The notes beneath the pieces were generated by a model. The model made no database searches and had not been told where the DNA came from. It was given only the letters and a program-made list of their open reading frames with translations. The translations under genes were made by a program, and so were the position numbers. Below, piece after piece: positions 34,303 to 42,983 of a DNA stretch of 64,000 nt; positions within the stretch are counted from its first letter, which is position 1, and each line of letters begins with the position of its first letter. The stretch comes from Nitrospirota bacterium (GTDB lineage: Bacteria > Nitrospirota > JACRHJ01): the NCBI GenBank assembly GCA_021784575.1, contig JAJYHX010000001.1, forward strand, positions 335,280 through 399,279, given 5' to 3'.

Positions 34303-35385
34303 ATGAACAAAAAAGACTACACAAAGGAAATCGCTGCGCCGACGCTTCGGGACAGGTGGTCGGATTATCCATCGTCCGGCCTCACTCCAAAGCGGCTTTC
34401 CCGGATACTTCGGGAGGCCGACGCAGGGTATATACATTTGCAGGCGGAACTTTTCTCCGAGATGGAAGAGAAGGATGCGCATCTTTACTCCTGCCTCCAG
34501 ACGCGGAAGCTCTCCGTTTCGGGATGTCCCTGGGAGATTGTCCCGGCAGCCGGGGCGGGGCCTGCCGAGACAGAAGCGGCTTCGTTTGTTTCCGAGTGCA
34601 TTACGGGAACTGACAATTTCGACGAGTCGCTCACCGACCTGATGGACGCGGTAGGAAAGGGATTTTCCGTATCGGAGATCATCTGGGAACTCGACCACGA
34701 GCGGCTTGTCCCGCGGCGCCTGAAGAAAAGACCGCAGAAAATGTTTACTTTTCTCTCGGAGGACGGCGTCCCGACCGAACGCCCGCGCCTTGTTACGGAC
34801 GACGATCCGGTTTACGGTATCGCTCTTCCGGCGTCGAAGTTCGTCGTTCACATATACCGCGCCGGGGCCGATTATCCCGAGCGGGGGGGTCTTTTAAGGA
34901 CGCTTTCCTGGATATACCTTTTTAAAAACTATGCGATCAAGGACTGGGTCTCGTTCTGCGAGGTCTTCGGGATGCCGCTCAGGCTCGGCGTATACTCGCC
35001 CTCGGCGTCAAAAGACGACAAGGACGCGCTCCTTGAAGCCGTGACCAGCCTTGGCTCAGACGCGGCAGGGATTATATCCGAAAGCACCAGGATACAGTTT
35101 ATCGAATCCGCGAAACGCGGCGACGGCGGGCCGTACAAAGACCTTGTGGACACGATGAACAAGGAAATATCCAAGGCCGTCCTGGGCCAGACCCTGACGA
35201 CGGAAGCAGGCCACAGCGGAAGCCTTGCCGCCGGGCTTGTCCATGACGGCGTGCGAAAGGACATAGTCCGCGCGGATGCCCGCTCGCTTGCGAGAACCAT
35301 AAACCGCGATTTATTGCGCCCGATGACGGCGCTGAACTTCGGCCCGGACGTAAAACCGCCGGAATTCAGATTCACAACCAACTGA
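34303..35385 (+). CDS. DUF935 / Mu gp29-like portal protein
   Basis: 360 residues, somewhat shorter than Mu gp29. Family features: LQTRKLSVSGCPWEIV, DAVGKGFSVSEIIWEL (about 110-125), DWVSFCEVFGMPLRLGVY (about 212-229) and LGQTLTTEAGHSGSLAAGLVH. Forms the dodecameric DNA gate of the capsid. The gpF-like gene that usually follows is missing. Confidence 0.92.
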   Translation: MNKKDYTKEIAAPTLRDRWSDYPSSGLTPKRLSRILREADAGYIHLQAELFSEMEEKDAHLYSCLQTRKLSVSGCPWEIVPAAGAGPAETEAASFVSECITGTDNFDESLTDLMDAVGKGFSVSEIIWELDHERLVPRRLKKRPQKMFTFLSEDGVPTERPRLVTDDDPVYGIALPASKFVVHIYRAGADYPERGGLLRTLSWIYLFKNYAIKDWVSFCEVFGMPLRLGVYSPSASKDDKDALLEAVTSLGSDAAGIISESTRIQFIESAKRGDGGPYKDLVDTMNKEISKAVLGQTLTTEAGHSGSLAAGLVHDGVRKDIVRADARSLARTINRDLLRPMTALNFGPDVKPPEFRFTTN

Positions 35386-35395
35386 GGAGGTTTCG

Positions 35396-35806
35396 ATGTC
35401 GGCACTGACAAAGGACAGAGACACTGTTAGGAAGGAAGGGGTGTATGCTTCTTACCCCGTGGAAGGCGGGGCGGTAATTTATGCGGGGAGCATGGTCTGC
35501 ATAGGCGCGGATGGCTATGCCGTCCCGGCTTCGGATACTGCGGGGCTAAAGTTCATGGGCATATCACGCCAGTACGTGGACAACTCCGCCGGCGCAGGCG
35601 GAAGCGTCGAAGTGGAAGTCTGGAGGCGCGGCTGTTTTAACCTCGCCGCGTCAGGCATTGCGCTTTCCAATGCGGGAGACCCGGTATACGCGCTTGACAA
35701 CCAGACGGTGGGCCTCACTGCCGCGTCCACCAATCACGTCGCCTGCGGGAAGATATCGGAATACGACACGGCGTCCACAGTATACGTGGACATCAGCAGG
35801 ATATAA
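35396..35806 (+). CDS. capsid decoration (DUF2190-like) protein
   Basis: 136 residues, rich in beta strands and Ala/Gly/Ser. VEGGAVIYAGSMVCI and AGDPVYALDNQTV recall the DUF2190 or capsid-cement family of Mu-like and related phages. Lies between portal and major capsid genes, AGGAGG 6 nt before the ATG. Confidence 0.75.
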   Translation: MSALTKDRDTVRKEGVYASYPVEGGAVIYAGSMVCIGADGYAVPASDTAGLKFMGISRQYVDNSAGAGGSVEVEVWRRGCFNLAASGIALSNAGDPVYALDNQTVGLTAASTNHVACGKISEYDTASTVYVDISRI

Positions 35807-35815
35807 GGAGGGAAG

Positions 35816-36709
35816 ATGATAATCAACCAGGCAAATTTATCGGCGCTTTATACAGGCTTTTCGGCAATATTCAAAGACGTGTTCGACAACGCGACTGTGC
35901 TCTACAGGCGAGTCGCGACCGAAGTCCCGTCCACTTCCCGCCAGGAGCAGTATAACTGGCTGGGCCGCGTGCCCCGTATGCGCGAATGGCTGGGGGAGCG
36001 CGTAATACAGAACCTCTCCGCCTATTCGTACACCATAAAGAACCTCGACTGGGAAACCACGGTCGCCATTGACAGAAACGACGTGGAAGACGACGCCGTC
36101 GGAATATATATGCCAATGGTCAAGGCGCTTGCCGACGCTGCCGCCACGCATCCCGACGAACTGGTCTTCGATCTTATGACCGGCGGCTTTGCCAACCCCT
36201 GCTACGACGGCATGTCGTTTTTCAACGCTGCGCATCCGACCGGCGCCTCTACCCAGTCCAACAGGGGCACTGCGGTGCTCACGCCAACGAGCTATGCCGC
36301 GGCCCGCGCGCAGATGATGTCGCTTACGGACGAGCACGGGAAACCGCTTAACGTGGTTCCCGATCTCCTCGTAGTCCCGCCGCAGCTTGAGAGCGCCGCT
36401 CTGGGAATATTGCACGCCGACGTCTACGAGGACGGCACCACTAACGTATTCGTGGATTCCGCAGACCTTGTAGTGGCTCCGTATCTCTCCGCCAGCCCGA
36501 CGGCATGGTATCTGTTGGACACGAAGAAGGCCGTGAAGCCTTTTATCTTCCAGAGGAGGAAGCCGCCCGTTTTCGTGGCCAAGGATACGCCGGATGACGA
36601 GGGGGCGTTTATGAAGAGGGAATACGTCTTCGGTGTGGATTCGCGGGACAACGCAGGCTACGGTCTCTGGCAGCTCGGGTACGCGTCAGACGGAACGACG
36701 CTGAATTAA
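35816..36709 (+). CDS. Mu gpT-like major capsid protein
   Basis: 297 residues, the family's usual size. IINQANLSALYTGFSAIFKDVF at the N-terminus, WLGRVPRMREWLGERV (about 43-58), MSFFNAAHP and DLLVVPPQLESAAL (about 183-196) are Mu-like head subunit motifs. Stop is 2 nt before the gp36-like gene. Confidence 0.95.
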   Translation: MIINQANLSALYTGFSAIFKDVFDNATVLYRRVATEVPSTSRQEQYNWLGRVPRMREWLGERVIQNLSAYSYTIKNLDWETTVAIDRNDVEDDAVGIYMPMVKALADAAATHPDELVFDLMTGGFANPCYDGMSFFNAAHPTGASTQSNRGTAVLTPTSYAAARAQMMSLTDEHGKPLNVVPDLLVVPPQLESAALGILHADVYEDGTTNVFVDSADLVVAPYLSASPTAWYLLDTKKAVKPFIFQRRKPPVFVAKDTPDDEGAFMKREYVFGVDSRDNAGYGLWQLGYASDGTTLN

Positions 36710-36711
36710 CC

Positions 36712-37104
36712 ATGTATATATCAATATCCGATTTATATGTCCCTGAGGACGTATTGATACGTCTCACGGATGACGAGTCAAGCGGTTCAGTAAATACCGC
36801 GCGCGTGGACGACGCAATTTCTTCCGCGCAGTCGGTGGTGGACGCCTCGCTCTCGATGCAGTACGATGTGCCGCTTGAAAACCCGCCGCAGCTCGTAATA
36901 AAGCTGACGACGGACATGGCGGTATATAACCTTTACCTCCGCCAGGCAATTGTCCCGGCGGAGGTAAAGGACTCCTATGTCAGGGCGCTTGAGACATTGC
37001 AGAACATCGCAGACGGCGCCCTTTTGCTGTCCCTGGCCATTCCCGGAATATCGGTTTCGGAAAGTCGGAGAGAATTCAGCCGGGAAAGCATGGAAGACTT
37101 CTGA
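36712..37104 (+). CDS. DUF1320 / Mu gp36-like head-tail connector protein
   Basis: 130 residues. YISISDLYVPEDVLIRLTD, ARVDDAISSAQSVVDASL and KLTTDMAVYNLYLR match DUF1320 (Mu gp36), a head-completion or adaptor protein. Confidence 0.88.
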   Translation: MYISISDLYVPEDVLIRLTDDESSGSVNTARVDDAISSAQSVVDASLSMQYDVPLENPPQLVIKLTTDMAVYNLYLRQAIVPAEVKDSYVRALETLQNIADGALLLSLAIPGISVSESRREFSRESMEDF

Positions 37105-37123
37105 TGGAGGCGGAAGAATATAA

Positions 37124-37555
37124 ATGGCGATTTATAAACGAAAAGACCTTCTGAACGCCGTGGCCTCGGCCCTGTCGCCCATGCTTATATCCAACGGAGG
37201 CTCTGCGCGTGCGGTTTATGTAAGTGATATTACAAAGCCGGAGGATATTCTGGCGAAATCGCCCGCATTGCCATCCGTCGCGGTCGTTTTCCTGTCATCG
37301 ACATGCAGGCCGGGACCATACCAGGCTTACGCGGAACGGATCAATTTCGGTATTGTCGCTATGGCGCGGTATGATATTTCGCCGACGCCGCTCGATTTGC
37401 TGGAGGACGTGCGGCCTCTGCTGATTGGGAAGGACCTGGGCGTAGGGACTTATCCTCCGAGGTTGGAGAGTGAATCGCCCGTGTCGGTGCGTGACGATTT
37501 CGCATACGCTTCCGCGAACTATTACCTGGTCCGGTATGTAACGCTGGAAAGCTGA
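37124..37555 (+). CDS. Mu gp37 (DUF1834)-like protein
   Basis: 143 residues. Second adaptor position after gp36. LPSVAVVFLSSTCRPGP then AYASANYYLVRYVTLES at the C-terminus is compatible with gp37-like tail-terminator proteins, but similarity is weak. RBS GGAGGCGG upstream. Confidence 0.6.
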   Translation: MAIYKRKDLLNAVASALSPMLISNGGSARAVYVSDITKPEDILAKSPALPSVAVVFLSSTCRPGPYQAYAERINFGIVAMARYDISPTPLDLLEDVRPLLIGKDLGVGTYPPRLESESPVSVRDDFAYASANYYLVRYVTLES

Positions 37556-37569
37556 ACGAGGAGGCTTGA

Positions 37570-37980
37570 ATGCCAGGCGCTTCTTTTACCGCGGTTGGCC
37601 TTACACCGCTTAATTTCTCCGTGAACCCGTGTTATCCGGGCAAGGTCACGCTGGATACCGGTTTCATAAATTTAAAGAGCGAGGGAGGCGAGGATATTTT
37701 TCTTCGCAAGGCCGATAGTTCTGCGCTCATAGCGCTGAATTTCTCGGGTCTTACGGCATCGGATTTCGACGGCGGGTTTGACTATGCCGCCGGCGCGCAG
37801 GCTGCCGGCACCCAGAGCCTCGTCAACTGGTTCATAAGCCAGGCCGGCAAAACCTTCACTTATGATGACCCGTTCGGCAACTCGCATTCGGTCGTATTCG
37901 GGCAGGAAAAATTAGAGTTTTCTTTTACGGAGGATGGCGCGTATAACGGCGCCGTGCTTCTCAAGGAGATAATAGGCTGA
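37570..37980 (+). CDS. unidentified tail protein (possible tube or connector)
   Basis: 136 residues, beta-rich: LNFSVNPCYPGKVTLDTGFINLKS, then GAQAAGTQSLVNWFISQAG and LEFSFTEDGAYNGAVLL. Not recognised. Its place before the large tail protein suggests a tail-tube-like or stopper protein. Overlaps the next gene by TGATG. Confidence 0.55.
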   Translation: MPGASFTAVGLTPLNFSVNPCYPGKVTLDTGFINLKSEGGEDIFLRKADSSALIALNFSGLTASDFDGGFDYAAGAQAAGTQSLVNWFISQAGKTFTYDDPFGNSHSVVFGQEKLEFSFTEDGAYNGAVLLKEIIG

Positions 37981-40556
37981 TGCAGGCGATAAACCAGAAT
38001 TTTGCAGCGGCTGCGGACGGGCATCAGCCGGCATGTATACTCGCCGTATTTCATTTCGCCAGCGGCGACGTATTCATATCGGATAGGACGATAACACCGC
38101 CTGACGGCCCTGCCTTTTCCGGACTTGTAACTGATTGGGCGGCGCCTGCCGTTTCTTACAAGGGGCCGTTCTCAATCGCTATTCCGGAGATTGAGATTGA
38201 AATAGCCAATTCTGGAAATCCGCCGTTCTCGACGTTAATAGAATCAAACGATGCGGAAAACACCGAAATAGAACTGTTCGCATGGTTCGAGGGGACAAAC
38301 TACGCCGATAAAGAGGCGATAGGGAAATTTAAAATTTCCGCAAACAATTCGGGTAGCGGAATCGGGTCGGCGGCTGTTTGCTATGGTGATAATTCCGTCA
38401 GACTGCAACTGGCAGGGGCCTTTAAAGGAAGGGAACGACAGGTCGGGACTGTCATAAGCCGGGACATATGGCCAAACGCGGAACCTCACGCAATCGGCAA
38501 GGCGGAAAACATTATTTATGGTTCCGTACAAGACGTCCCGTGTCCGGCAGTCTCCGCCGGGGCGGTTACTACGCTTGTCTCTGATATTACGCTGTCCCAG
38601 ACAGACGACATCGAGCTCTCCATTGCGCCGGGCGAGATGGCCTTTCCGCCTTCCGGTGTGGTTCAGGTCGGCGACGAGAGGATAAGCTATACCGGATTAT
38701 CCGGGAAGGTATTGACCGGCGTATCGCGCGGCGCCGAGGGGACACAGGCATTCTCGCACAATAAGGGCGCGAAGGTCTTTGAGGTGCTGATCTCCTACGA
38801 CTATCTTGTGGCGGGGCATCCGGTTCAGTCTATAGGAAACGTCTATGTGGACGGCATACGGGTAACCTCCGGGGTAAGCATACTGACCGACGATGGGAAC
38901 GGAAGGGCTAAGCTGTCGTTCAGCGACAGATTCATCCTGGAGAAATCGGTGGATTTAAGCGTCAGCCAGGGCAGCCATTCCCATCAGAACACCACGTGGA
39001 GCGGGCAGGGAAACCAGTCATATTCGACGCGCTGGACAGCATCGGTAAACCCGAACTGGGCGGTAAACGAACATGTGGGCAACGCATTCCTGGATTCCGC
39101 GGGTAATTATTTCTATATCATAGACAACGGCGCAAACTATCTTGACGTGCGGAGCATCAACGGCTATGCGCTGGCCCCCGGCGCTTATACCGGCACGATA
39201 ATACAGACTCAAACCGAGACCATCTTTCAGGATGCGGTAGAGGGTACGTTTGACGCCCCGGTTGCCGGCGACGCCTATGCGTTGTGCGACAAAAGCCTGA
39301 ACGATTTTGGCGCAATAATAGTCCCGGGCGGCTATATCGACACGGTAAGGTCGTTTCTGGCGACAGACAAGGGGTACATTGTCGGCGCCAAGATATGCGC
39401 CGCCATCGGACAGATGACATATAACGGTATCGGCATGAGCACGGTTCAGGGGGGAATATTTGGCGGCGCATATGTCCAGGGCGGCGGGTCTTCAATGCAG
39501 GTATGCAAGACCGCCGGGACTATTATCCGCAGCACGGTCGGCGAGGTTTCATGGGGCGACTTTTCGAATATGGCGCTGCGCGCCACGTTTTCTTCCGGAC
39601 TGGCCGCAGCCGCATTTTTTGAACAATGGGTCGAGGTAACTTACGTCCCGTATCATACCTCGACTCCTGCAACAGGTGTTGCGCTATCCGGCAGATCCGC
39701 GGCTGATTATGTTATTGGCCGGACTGTCAGTTGCGACGTAAACGGCATATTTGACGACACCGCCGGAAGCGTCACGGGGACGCCCGGCGCGCTTATAGAA
39801 AATCCTGCGGATGTCATCAGTCATTTCCTCATGAATTATTTGGATATGCCGATATCTGAAATTGACGGTTCGTTTGCCGTGGCCAGGTCTTCGCTGGAGG
39901 GCGCAATTACGGGAGGATATTCGTTTGCCGGGGTAATAAACACAGCTGTGGACGGTTTTAAGTTCATCGAGAAACTACTCCGGCAGTCTCGCCTTGCAAT
40001 GATGCACAACGGATATGTTGCGAAACTGAAATTCCTGTCGAACAGCCCACAGTCCGCCGACATGACAGTAGAGACGGAAATGGTGCCGATGGGGGGCATA
40101 AGAATCTCTCGCACAGGGAAGGGCGAGATAATAAATTCTCTCGACCTTCATTACCAGAAGGACTTCATCAATGGCGGAAGATCCGCGGCATATCTGGCCG
40201 TCTGTTCATCGTCCGCACTTTATCCTTATGGCGGGGATCCGATCTCTGTGTCTAAATACGGCGAATTAACTCCAGCGCACCCATTTCTTTTCGATTTTGT
40301 CGTCTCAGACTCGCAGGCGTCAGACATGCGTGATTTTTTTATCGCGCGTTATAAAGACGTCAAGAGGCGGATAGAAGTTTTTACTCTTCTTGACTGTTTT
40401 GGTATCGAGATGGGAGACATAATTTCATTTGACTGGCCGACGACGTATTTCTCTCTGTCGGGCGCGCAGTTCTTCGTCGAGGAGGTCTCATTTATTCCCG
40501 GAAGTTTTAAGAAAAAAAGGCCGGATCAGCTCCGGCTTACTGTGCGGGAGGCATAG
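37980..40556 (+). CDS. large phage tail / baseplate hub-like protein
   Basis: 858 residues. N-terminal domain (about 1-170) resembles DUF2163/hub-type tail proteins (VFHFASGDVFISDR, KGPFSIAIPEIEIEIAN). A PSGVVQVGDERISYTGLSG...VSRGAEGTQAFSHNKGA unit (about 222-262) is common in phage tail proteins. A long beta-rich middle (about 315-560) may bind ligand, and the C-terminal region (VINTAVDGFKFIEKLLRQSRLAMMHNG, about 655 onwards) looks like a hub core. No tape measure precedes it. Somewhat AT-richer than the head genes. Confidence 0.7.
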   Translation: MQAINQNFAAAADGHQPACILAVFHFASGDVFISDRTITPPDGPAFSGLVTDWAAPAVSYKGPFSIAIPEIEIEIANSGNPPFSTLIESNDAENTEIELFAWFEGTNYADKEAIGKFKISANNSGSGIGSAAVCYGDNSVRLQLAGAFKGRERQVGTVISRDIWPNAEPHAIGKAENIIYGSVQDVPCPAVSAGAVTTLVSDITLSQTDDIELSIAPGEMAFPPSGVVQVGDERISYTGLSGKVLTGVSRGAEGTQAFSHNKGAKVFEVLISYDYLVAGHPVQSIGNVYVDGIRVTSGVSILTDDGNGRAKLSFSDRFILEKSVDLSVSQGSHSHQNTTWSGQGNQSYSTRWTASVNPNWAVNEHVGNAFLDSAGNYFYIIDNGANYLDVRSINGYALAPGAYTGTIIQTQTETIFQDAVEGTFDAPVAGDAYALCDKSLNDFGAIIVPGGYIDTVRSFLATDKGYIVGAKICAAIGQMTYNGIGMSTVQGGIFGGAYVQGGGSSMQVCKTAGTIIRSTVGEVSWGDFSNMALRATFSSGLAAAAFFEQWVEVTYVPYHTSTPATGVALSGRSAADYVIGRTVSCDVNGIFDDTAGSVTGTPGALIENPADVISHFLMNYLDMPISEIDGSFAVARSSLEGAITGGYSFAGVINTAVDGFKFIEKLLRQSRLAMMHNGYVAKLKFLSNSPQSADMTVETEMVPMGGIRISRTGKGEIINSLDLHYQKDFINGGRSAAYLAVCSSSALYPYGGDPISVSKYGELTPAHPFLFDFVVSDSQASDMRDFFIARYKDVKRRIEVFTLLDCFGIEMGDIISFDWPTTYFSLSGAQFFVEEVSFIPGSFKKKRPDQLRLTVREA

Positions 40557-40558
40557 GA

Positions 40559-40795
40559 ATGGATTGGCTTACCCGGATAATGGCAGCGGCGGCTGGATTT
40601 CTTTTGGCGTTCTTTTATTCCCGCATGATGAAGGCGGCGGACCAGGCGCCTGAGAAATATATGAGCAAGCACGACTGCGAGACCACACGCATTGAGTGCA
40701 GGCGCAATAACGAGCTTTGGCTGGACGAGGTCTTGCAGAGGCTTGAACGCATGGAATCAAAAATGGACAGGATGGCCGAGAGGATATTTGAATAA
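40559..40795 (+). CDS. membrane-anchored coiled-coil protein
   Basis: 78 residues: one N-terminal membrane helix (about 5-25), then a heptad-patterned helix (LWLDEVLQRLERMESKMDRM, 53-72). Ends 1 nt before the DUF5675 gene. Typical of small lysis-region phage proteins (holin or antiholin-like); not assigned further. Confidence 0.65.
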   Translation: MDWLTRIMAAAAGFLLAFFYSRMMKAADQAPEKYMSKHDCETTRIECRRNNELWLDEVLQRLERMESKMDRMAERIFE

Positions 40796-40796
40796 C

Positions 40797-41222
40797 ATGG
40801 AACTGGGACTTAAGAGGACCTGGCCCGATTCAAACTGCACCATCGGAGAGCTTTTTATCGGCGGCGGCGCGTCGCGGGAATGCTATATCCTTGAACCGCC
40901 GGTGCGAGAAATCGAAGGTATGCCTTTAGCGAAGTGGAAGGTGCCGGGCCATACCGCTGTGCCGCGCGGCAGATACAGGGTAATACGAAGATTTTCCCCA
41001 AAGCACGGGAAAGTCGTGCCGTGGTTGACGGGAATACCCGGGTTTGAAGATGTGGAAATCCACTCCGGCAATACGGTCATCGACACGGAAGGCTGCCTGC
41101 TTCCGGGCATGGAAAGAGGGAATGAGTCTGTTTTTAAAAGCGTTGCCGCATTTAATTCTCTGGATTTAAAAATTGCCGGCGCGATTGAAAGCGGCGATGA
41201 GGTCTTTATAACAATATCGTAA
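40797..41222 (+). CDS. DUF5675 family phage protein
   Basis: 141 residues from ATG 40797. LKRTWPDSNCTIGELFI, CYILEPPVRE, AVPRGRYRVIRRFSPKHG, VEIHSGNTVIDTEGCLLPG match DUF5675, found in lysis or tail regions of many phages. The conserved His/Asn (HSGN) and Gly-Cys recall L,D-transpeptidase-like folds, but activity is unproven. Confidence 0.8.
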   Translation: MELGLKRTWPDSNCTIGELFIGGGASRECYILEPPVREIEGMPLAKWKVPGHTAVPRGRYRVIRRFSPKHGKVVPWLTGIPGFEDVEIHSGNTVIDTEGCLLPGMERGNESVFKSVAAFNSLDLKIAGAIESGDEVFITIS

Positions 41223-41237
41223 CCAAAGGAGGAAACA

Positions 41238-41408
41238 ATGGATAACCCGAAAACGACCATTACCGGAGTAATCACCGGAATTATAAGTCTGCTGGGATTC
41301 TTTCATGTCGGTATTCCGAGCTGGATAACGCCTCTGGCGACCGCCATAGGCGTAACGCTGATTGGTATTTTCGCAAAAGACGACGGCAACAGCCAGACTG
41401 CCAAATAG
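41238..41408 (+). CDS. small two-span holin-like protein
   Basis: 56 residues. AGGAGG 5-6 nt before ATG 41238. Two hydrophobic stretches (about 10-25 and 28-46) and a polar tail KDDGNSQTAK. Size, topology and position in the lysis block fit a phage holin. Confidence 0.65.
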   Translation: MDNPKTTITGVITGIISLLGFFHVGIPSWITPLATAIGVTLIGIFAKDDGNSQTAK

Positions 41409-41424
41409 GGAGAATTTCAGGGAC

Positions 41425-41655
41425 ATGACGATCAGTCTCATTTCCGGTGTTATCGGCCTTTTAAGCGCGCTGGCCGCCGTGTTCCTCAAATTCTGGCCAG
41501 AATTGGAAAGAAAGCGCGATTTAAAAATAAGTCTGGAGACTTCAGATGAATTCGGGCGGGAACTTTTGGAAGGGAATGATATTGGCGCTTCTGTGCGCAT
41601 GTCTGATGAGATTGACCGCGTGCGCCGAGAGGAAGGTGGCGATACTTCAATCTGA
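41425..41655 (+). CDS. Rz-like inner-membrane spanin candidate
   Basis: 76 residues from ATG 41425: N-terminal membrane helix (3-22) and a charged helical periplasmic part. Overlapped out of frame by the lipoprotein gene at 41546, the classic Rz/Rz1 arrangement. Short for an i-spanin, so confidence is moderate. Confidence 0.55.
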   Translation: MTISLISGVIGLLSALAAVFLKFWPELERKRDLKISLETSDEFGRELLEGNDIGASVRMSDEIDRVRREEGGDTSI

Positions 41656-41779
41656 CCATCTTATTGAAACCATACCCGACAATCATTGTGTCGATTGCCA
41701 CGGGAGTTGGTACGACGGGCGCAAAGTAATTTCAGGCGGATACCTCCTGGACATCTTCAAGGAGTTGCAGAACAAATGA
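41546..41779 (+). CDS. Rz1-like outer-membrane lipoprotein candidate
   Basis: 77 residues in a different frame from the Rz-like gene it overlaps by 110 nt. Signal peptide with lipobox (ALLCACLMRLTAC; Cys at about 26), then AILQSDHLIETIPDN and SGGYLLDIFKELQ, a layout seen in small phage lipoproteins with o-spanin roles. Start at 41546 keeps a Lys in the n-region; ATG 41576 is possible. Overlaps the next gene by ATGA. Confidence 0.6.
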   Translation: MNSGGNFWKGMILALLCACLMRLTACAERKVAILQSDHLIETIPDNHCVDCHGSWYDGRKVISGGYLLDIFKELQNK

Positions 41780-42972
41780 AAAAATATCTACTTATACGTT
41801 TAAAACCCAGGCTTGCCAAACGGGCGCTTGTGGTGGTAATTATTTTTTTGTGCGGATGCGCGATGTGCGCATTTGCGGCGCCCGTCGGTATGACAAAGCA
41901 GACCGCCGACATCCTCTACGCGCACAGGCTCGTGTTCCAGAACGCCACGTCGAGCCTGCATCACGAGATTACCGGCTCTGTCGCCGGCGTCACATCCTTT
42001 AATGGTCGCACGGGGACAGTAACTCCCGCGCTTTTGGACTACAGTTCGTTCTTCCCGACAAAGCCGGTGTTCCAGAACGCCACGTCAACCCTGCATCACG
42101 AGATGGTTAATTCCGTCGCGGGAGTAGCTTCTTTCAACGGGCGCACCGGCGCGGTTCTTCCGATGGCGAACGACTACACCCCCGCGCAGGTGGGCGCGGA
42201 GAGCCAGGGCGCGTTCTCGGCATATTCATCGAACATCGCGCACAACGGCACTCCGGTAAAGGGCTACACGAACATTTCCGGCCTCGCCGTGAATGCGCTT
42301 CCGCACAATGCGTTCAATTCTTATTCCGGGAACCAGGCCGTGAACATTTCCGGGCTACAGGCGGACGACACAACCTACGCGAAGGCGGCCCTTCTGCGTT
42401 CCGGCGGCACGATGACCGGGCCGATTAAGGGCGGCGTGCAGGCGACGTTCGGGAATACTTCTACGGCGAATATCTGCGCGACCGGCATGGTCATGGCATC
42501 GGGTATGGGGAAGTTCACGAACATATCCACGAGCGGCTATTACTACGGCAACGGCTCGAAGCTCACGGGCGTGACGGCGGCGGCATCGCTGGCTTACGTC
42601 TCGTCTCACCTGACATCCAATATAGCGATGACGACCGCCAACACGTATTATAACGGGCCCGCAGTAAGTCTTGGCGCAGGGACATGGTTGGTGGTTGGGA
42701 GTGTCCTGTGTTATAACGGCAGCGGCGGTTACATATATACCGGCAAACTGTGGGATGGCACGAATGTATATTCATCCACCGAAGCGCAAGACGCGGGGTC
42801 GTCGGTAGAATATTTACGATTAAATCTGTCTGCGATTATAACCGTGGCATCCTCCGCCACAATATACATTGCCGCAGCCTCCAAAGGCGGGAGCAGTTAC
42901 ATGTATGCGGCGTGTCCCGACAACGGCGCCGGCAACACGGCGAGCTACATCAACGCCATTAAAATACAGTGA
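41776..42972 (+). CDS. tail-fibre-like protein with signal peptide
   Basis: 398 residues from ATG 41776. A basic n-region and hydrophobic helix ending AFA-A (about 14-37) form a Sec signal peptide. Two repeats follow, each FQNATS(S/T)LHHE...SVAGV(T/A)SFNGRTG (about 45-130); SFNGRTG is a classical phage fibre motif. Then fibre-like segments with QVGAESQGAFS and a C-terminal beta domain (about 285-398) like those in phage receptor-binding proteins. Phage fibres normally lack signal peptides, which makes this unusual. Confidence 0.75.
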   Translation: MKKYLLIRLKPRLAKRALVVVIIFLCGCAMCAFAAPVGMTKQTADILYAHRLVFQNATSSLHHEITGSVAGVTSFNGRTGTVTPALLDYSSFFPTKPVFQNATSTLHHEMVNSVAGVASFNGRTGAVLPMANDYTPAQVGAESQGAFSAYSSNIAHNGTPVKGYTNISGLAVNALPHNAFNSYSGNQAVNISGLQADDTTYAKAALLRSGGTMTGPIKGGVQATFGNTSTANICATGMVMASGMGKFTNISTSGYYYGNGSKLTGVTAAASLAYVSSHLTSNIAMTTANTYYNGPAVSLGAGTWLVVGSVLCYNGSGGYIYTGKLWDGTNVYSSTEAQDAGSSVEYLRLNLSAIITVASSATIYIAAASKGGSSYMYAACPDNGAGNTASYINAIKIQ

Positions 42973-42983
42973 GGAGCGAATAG

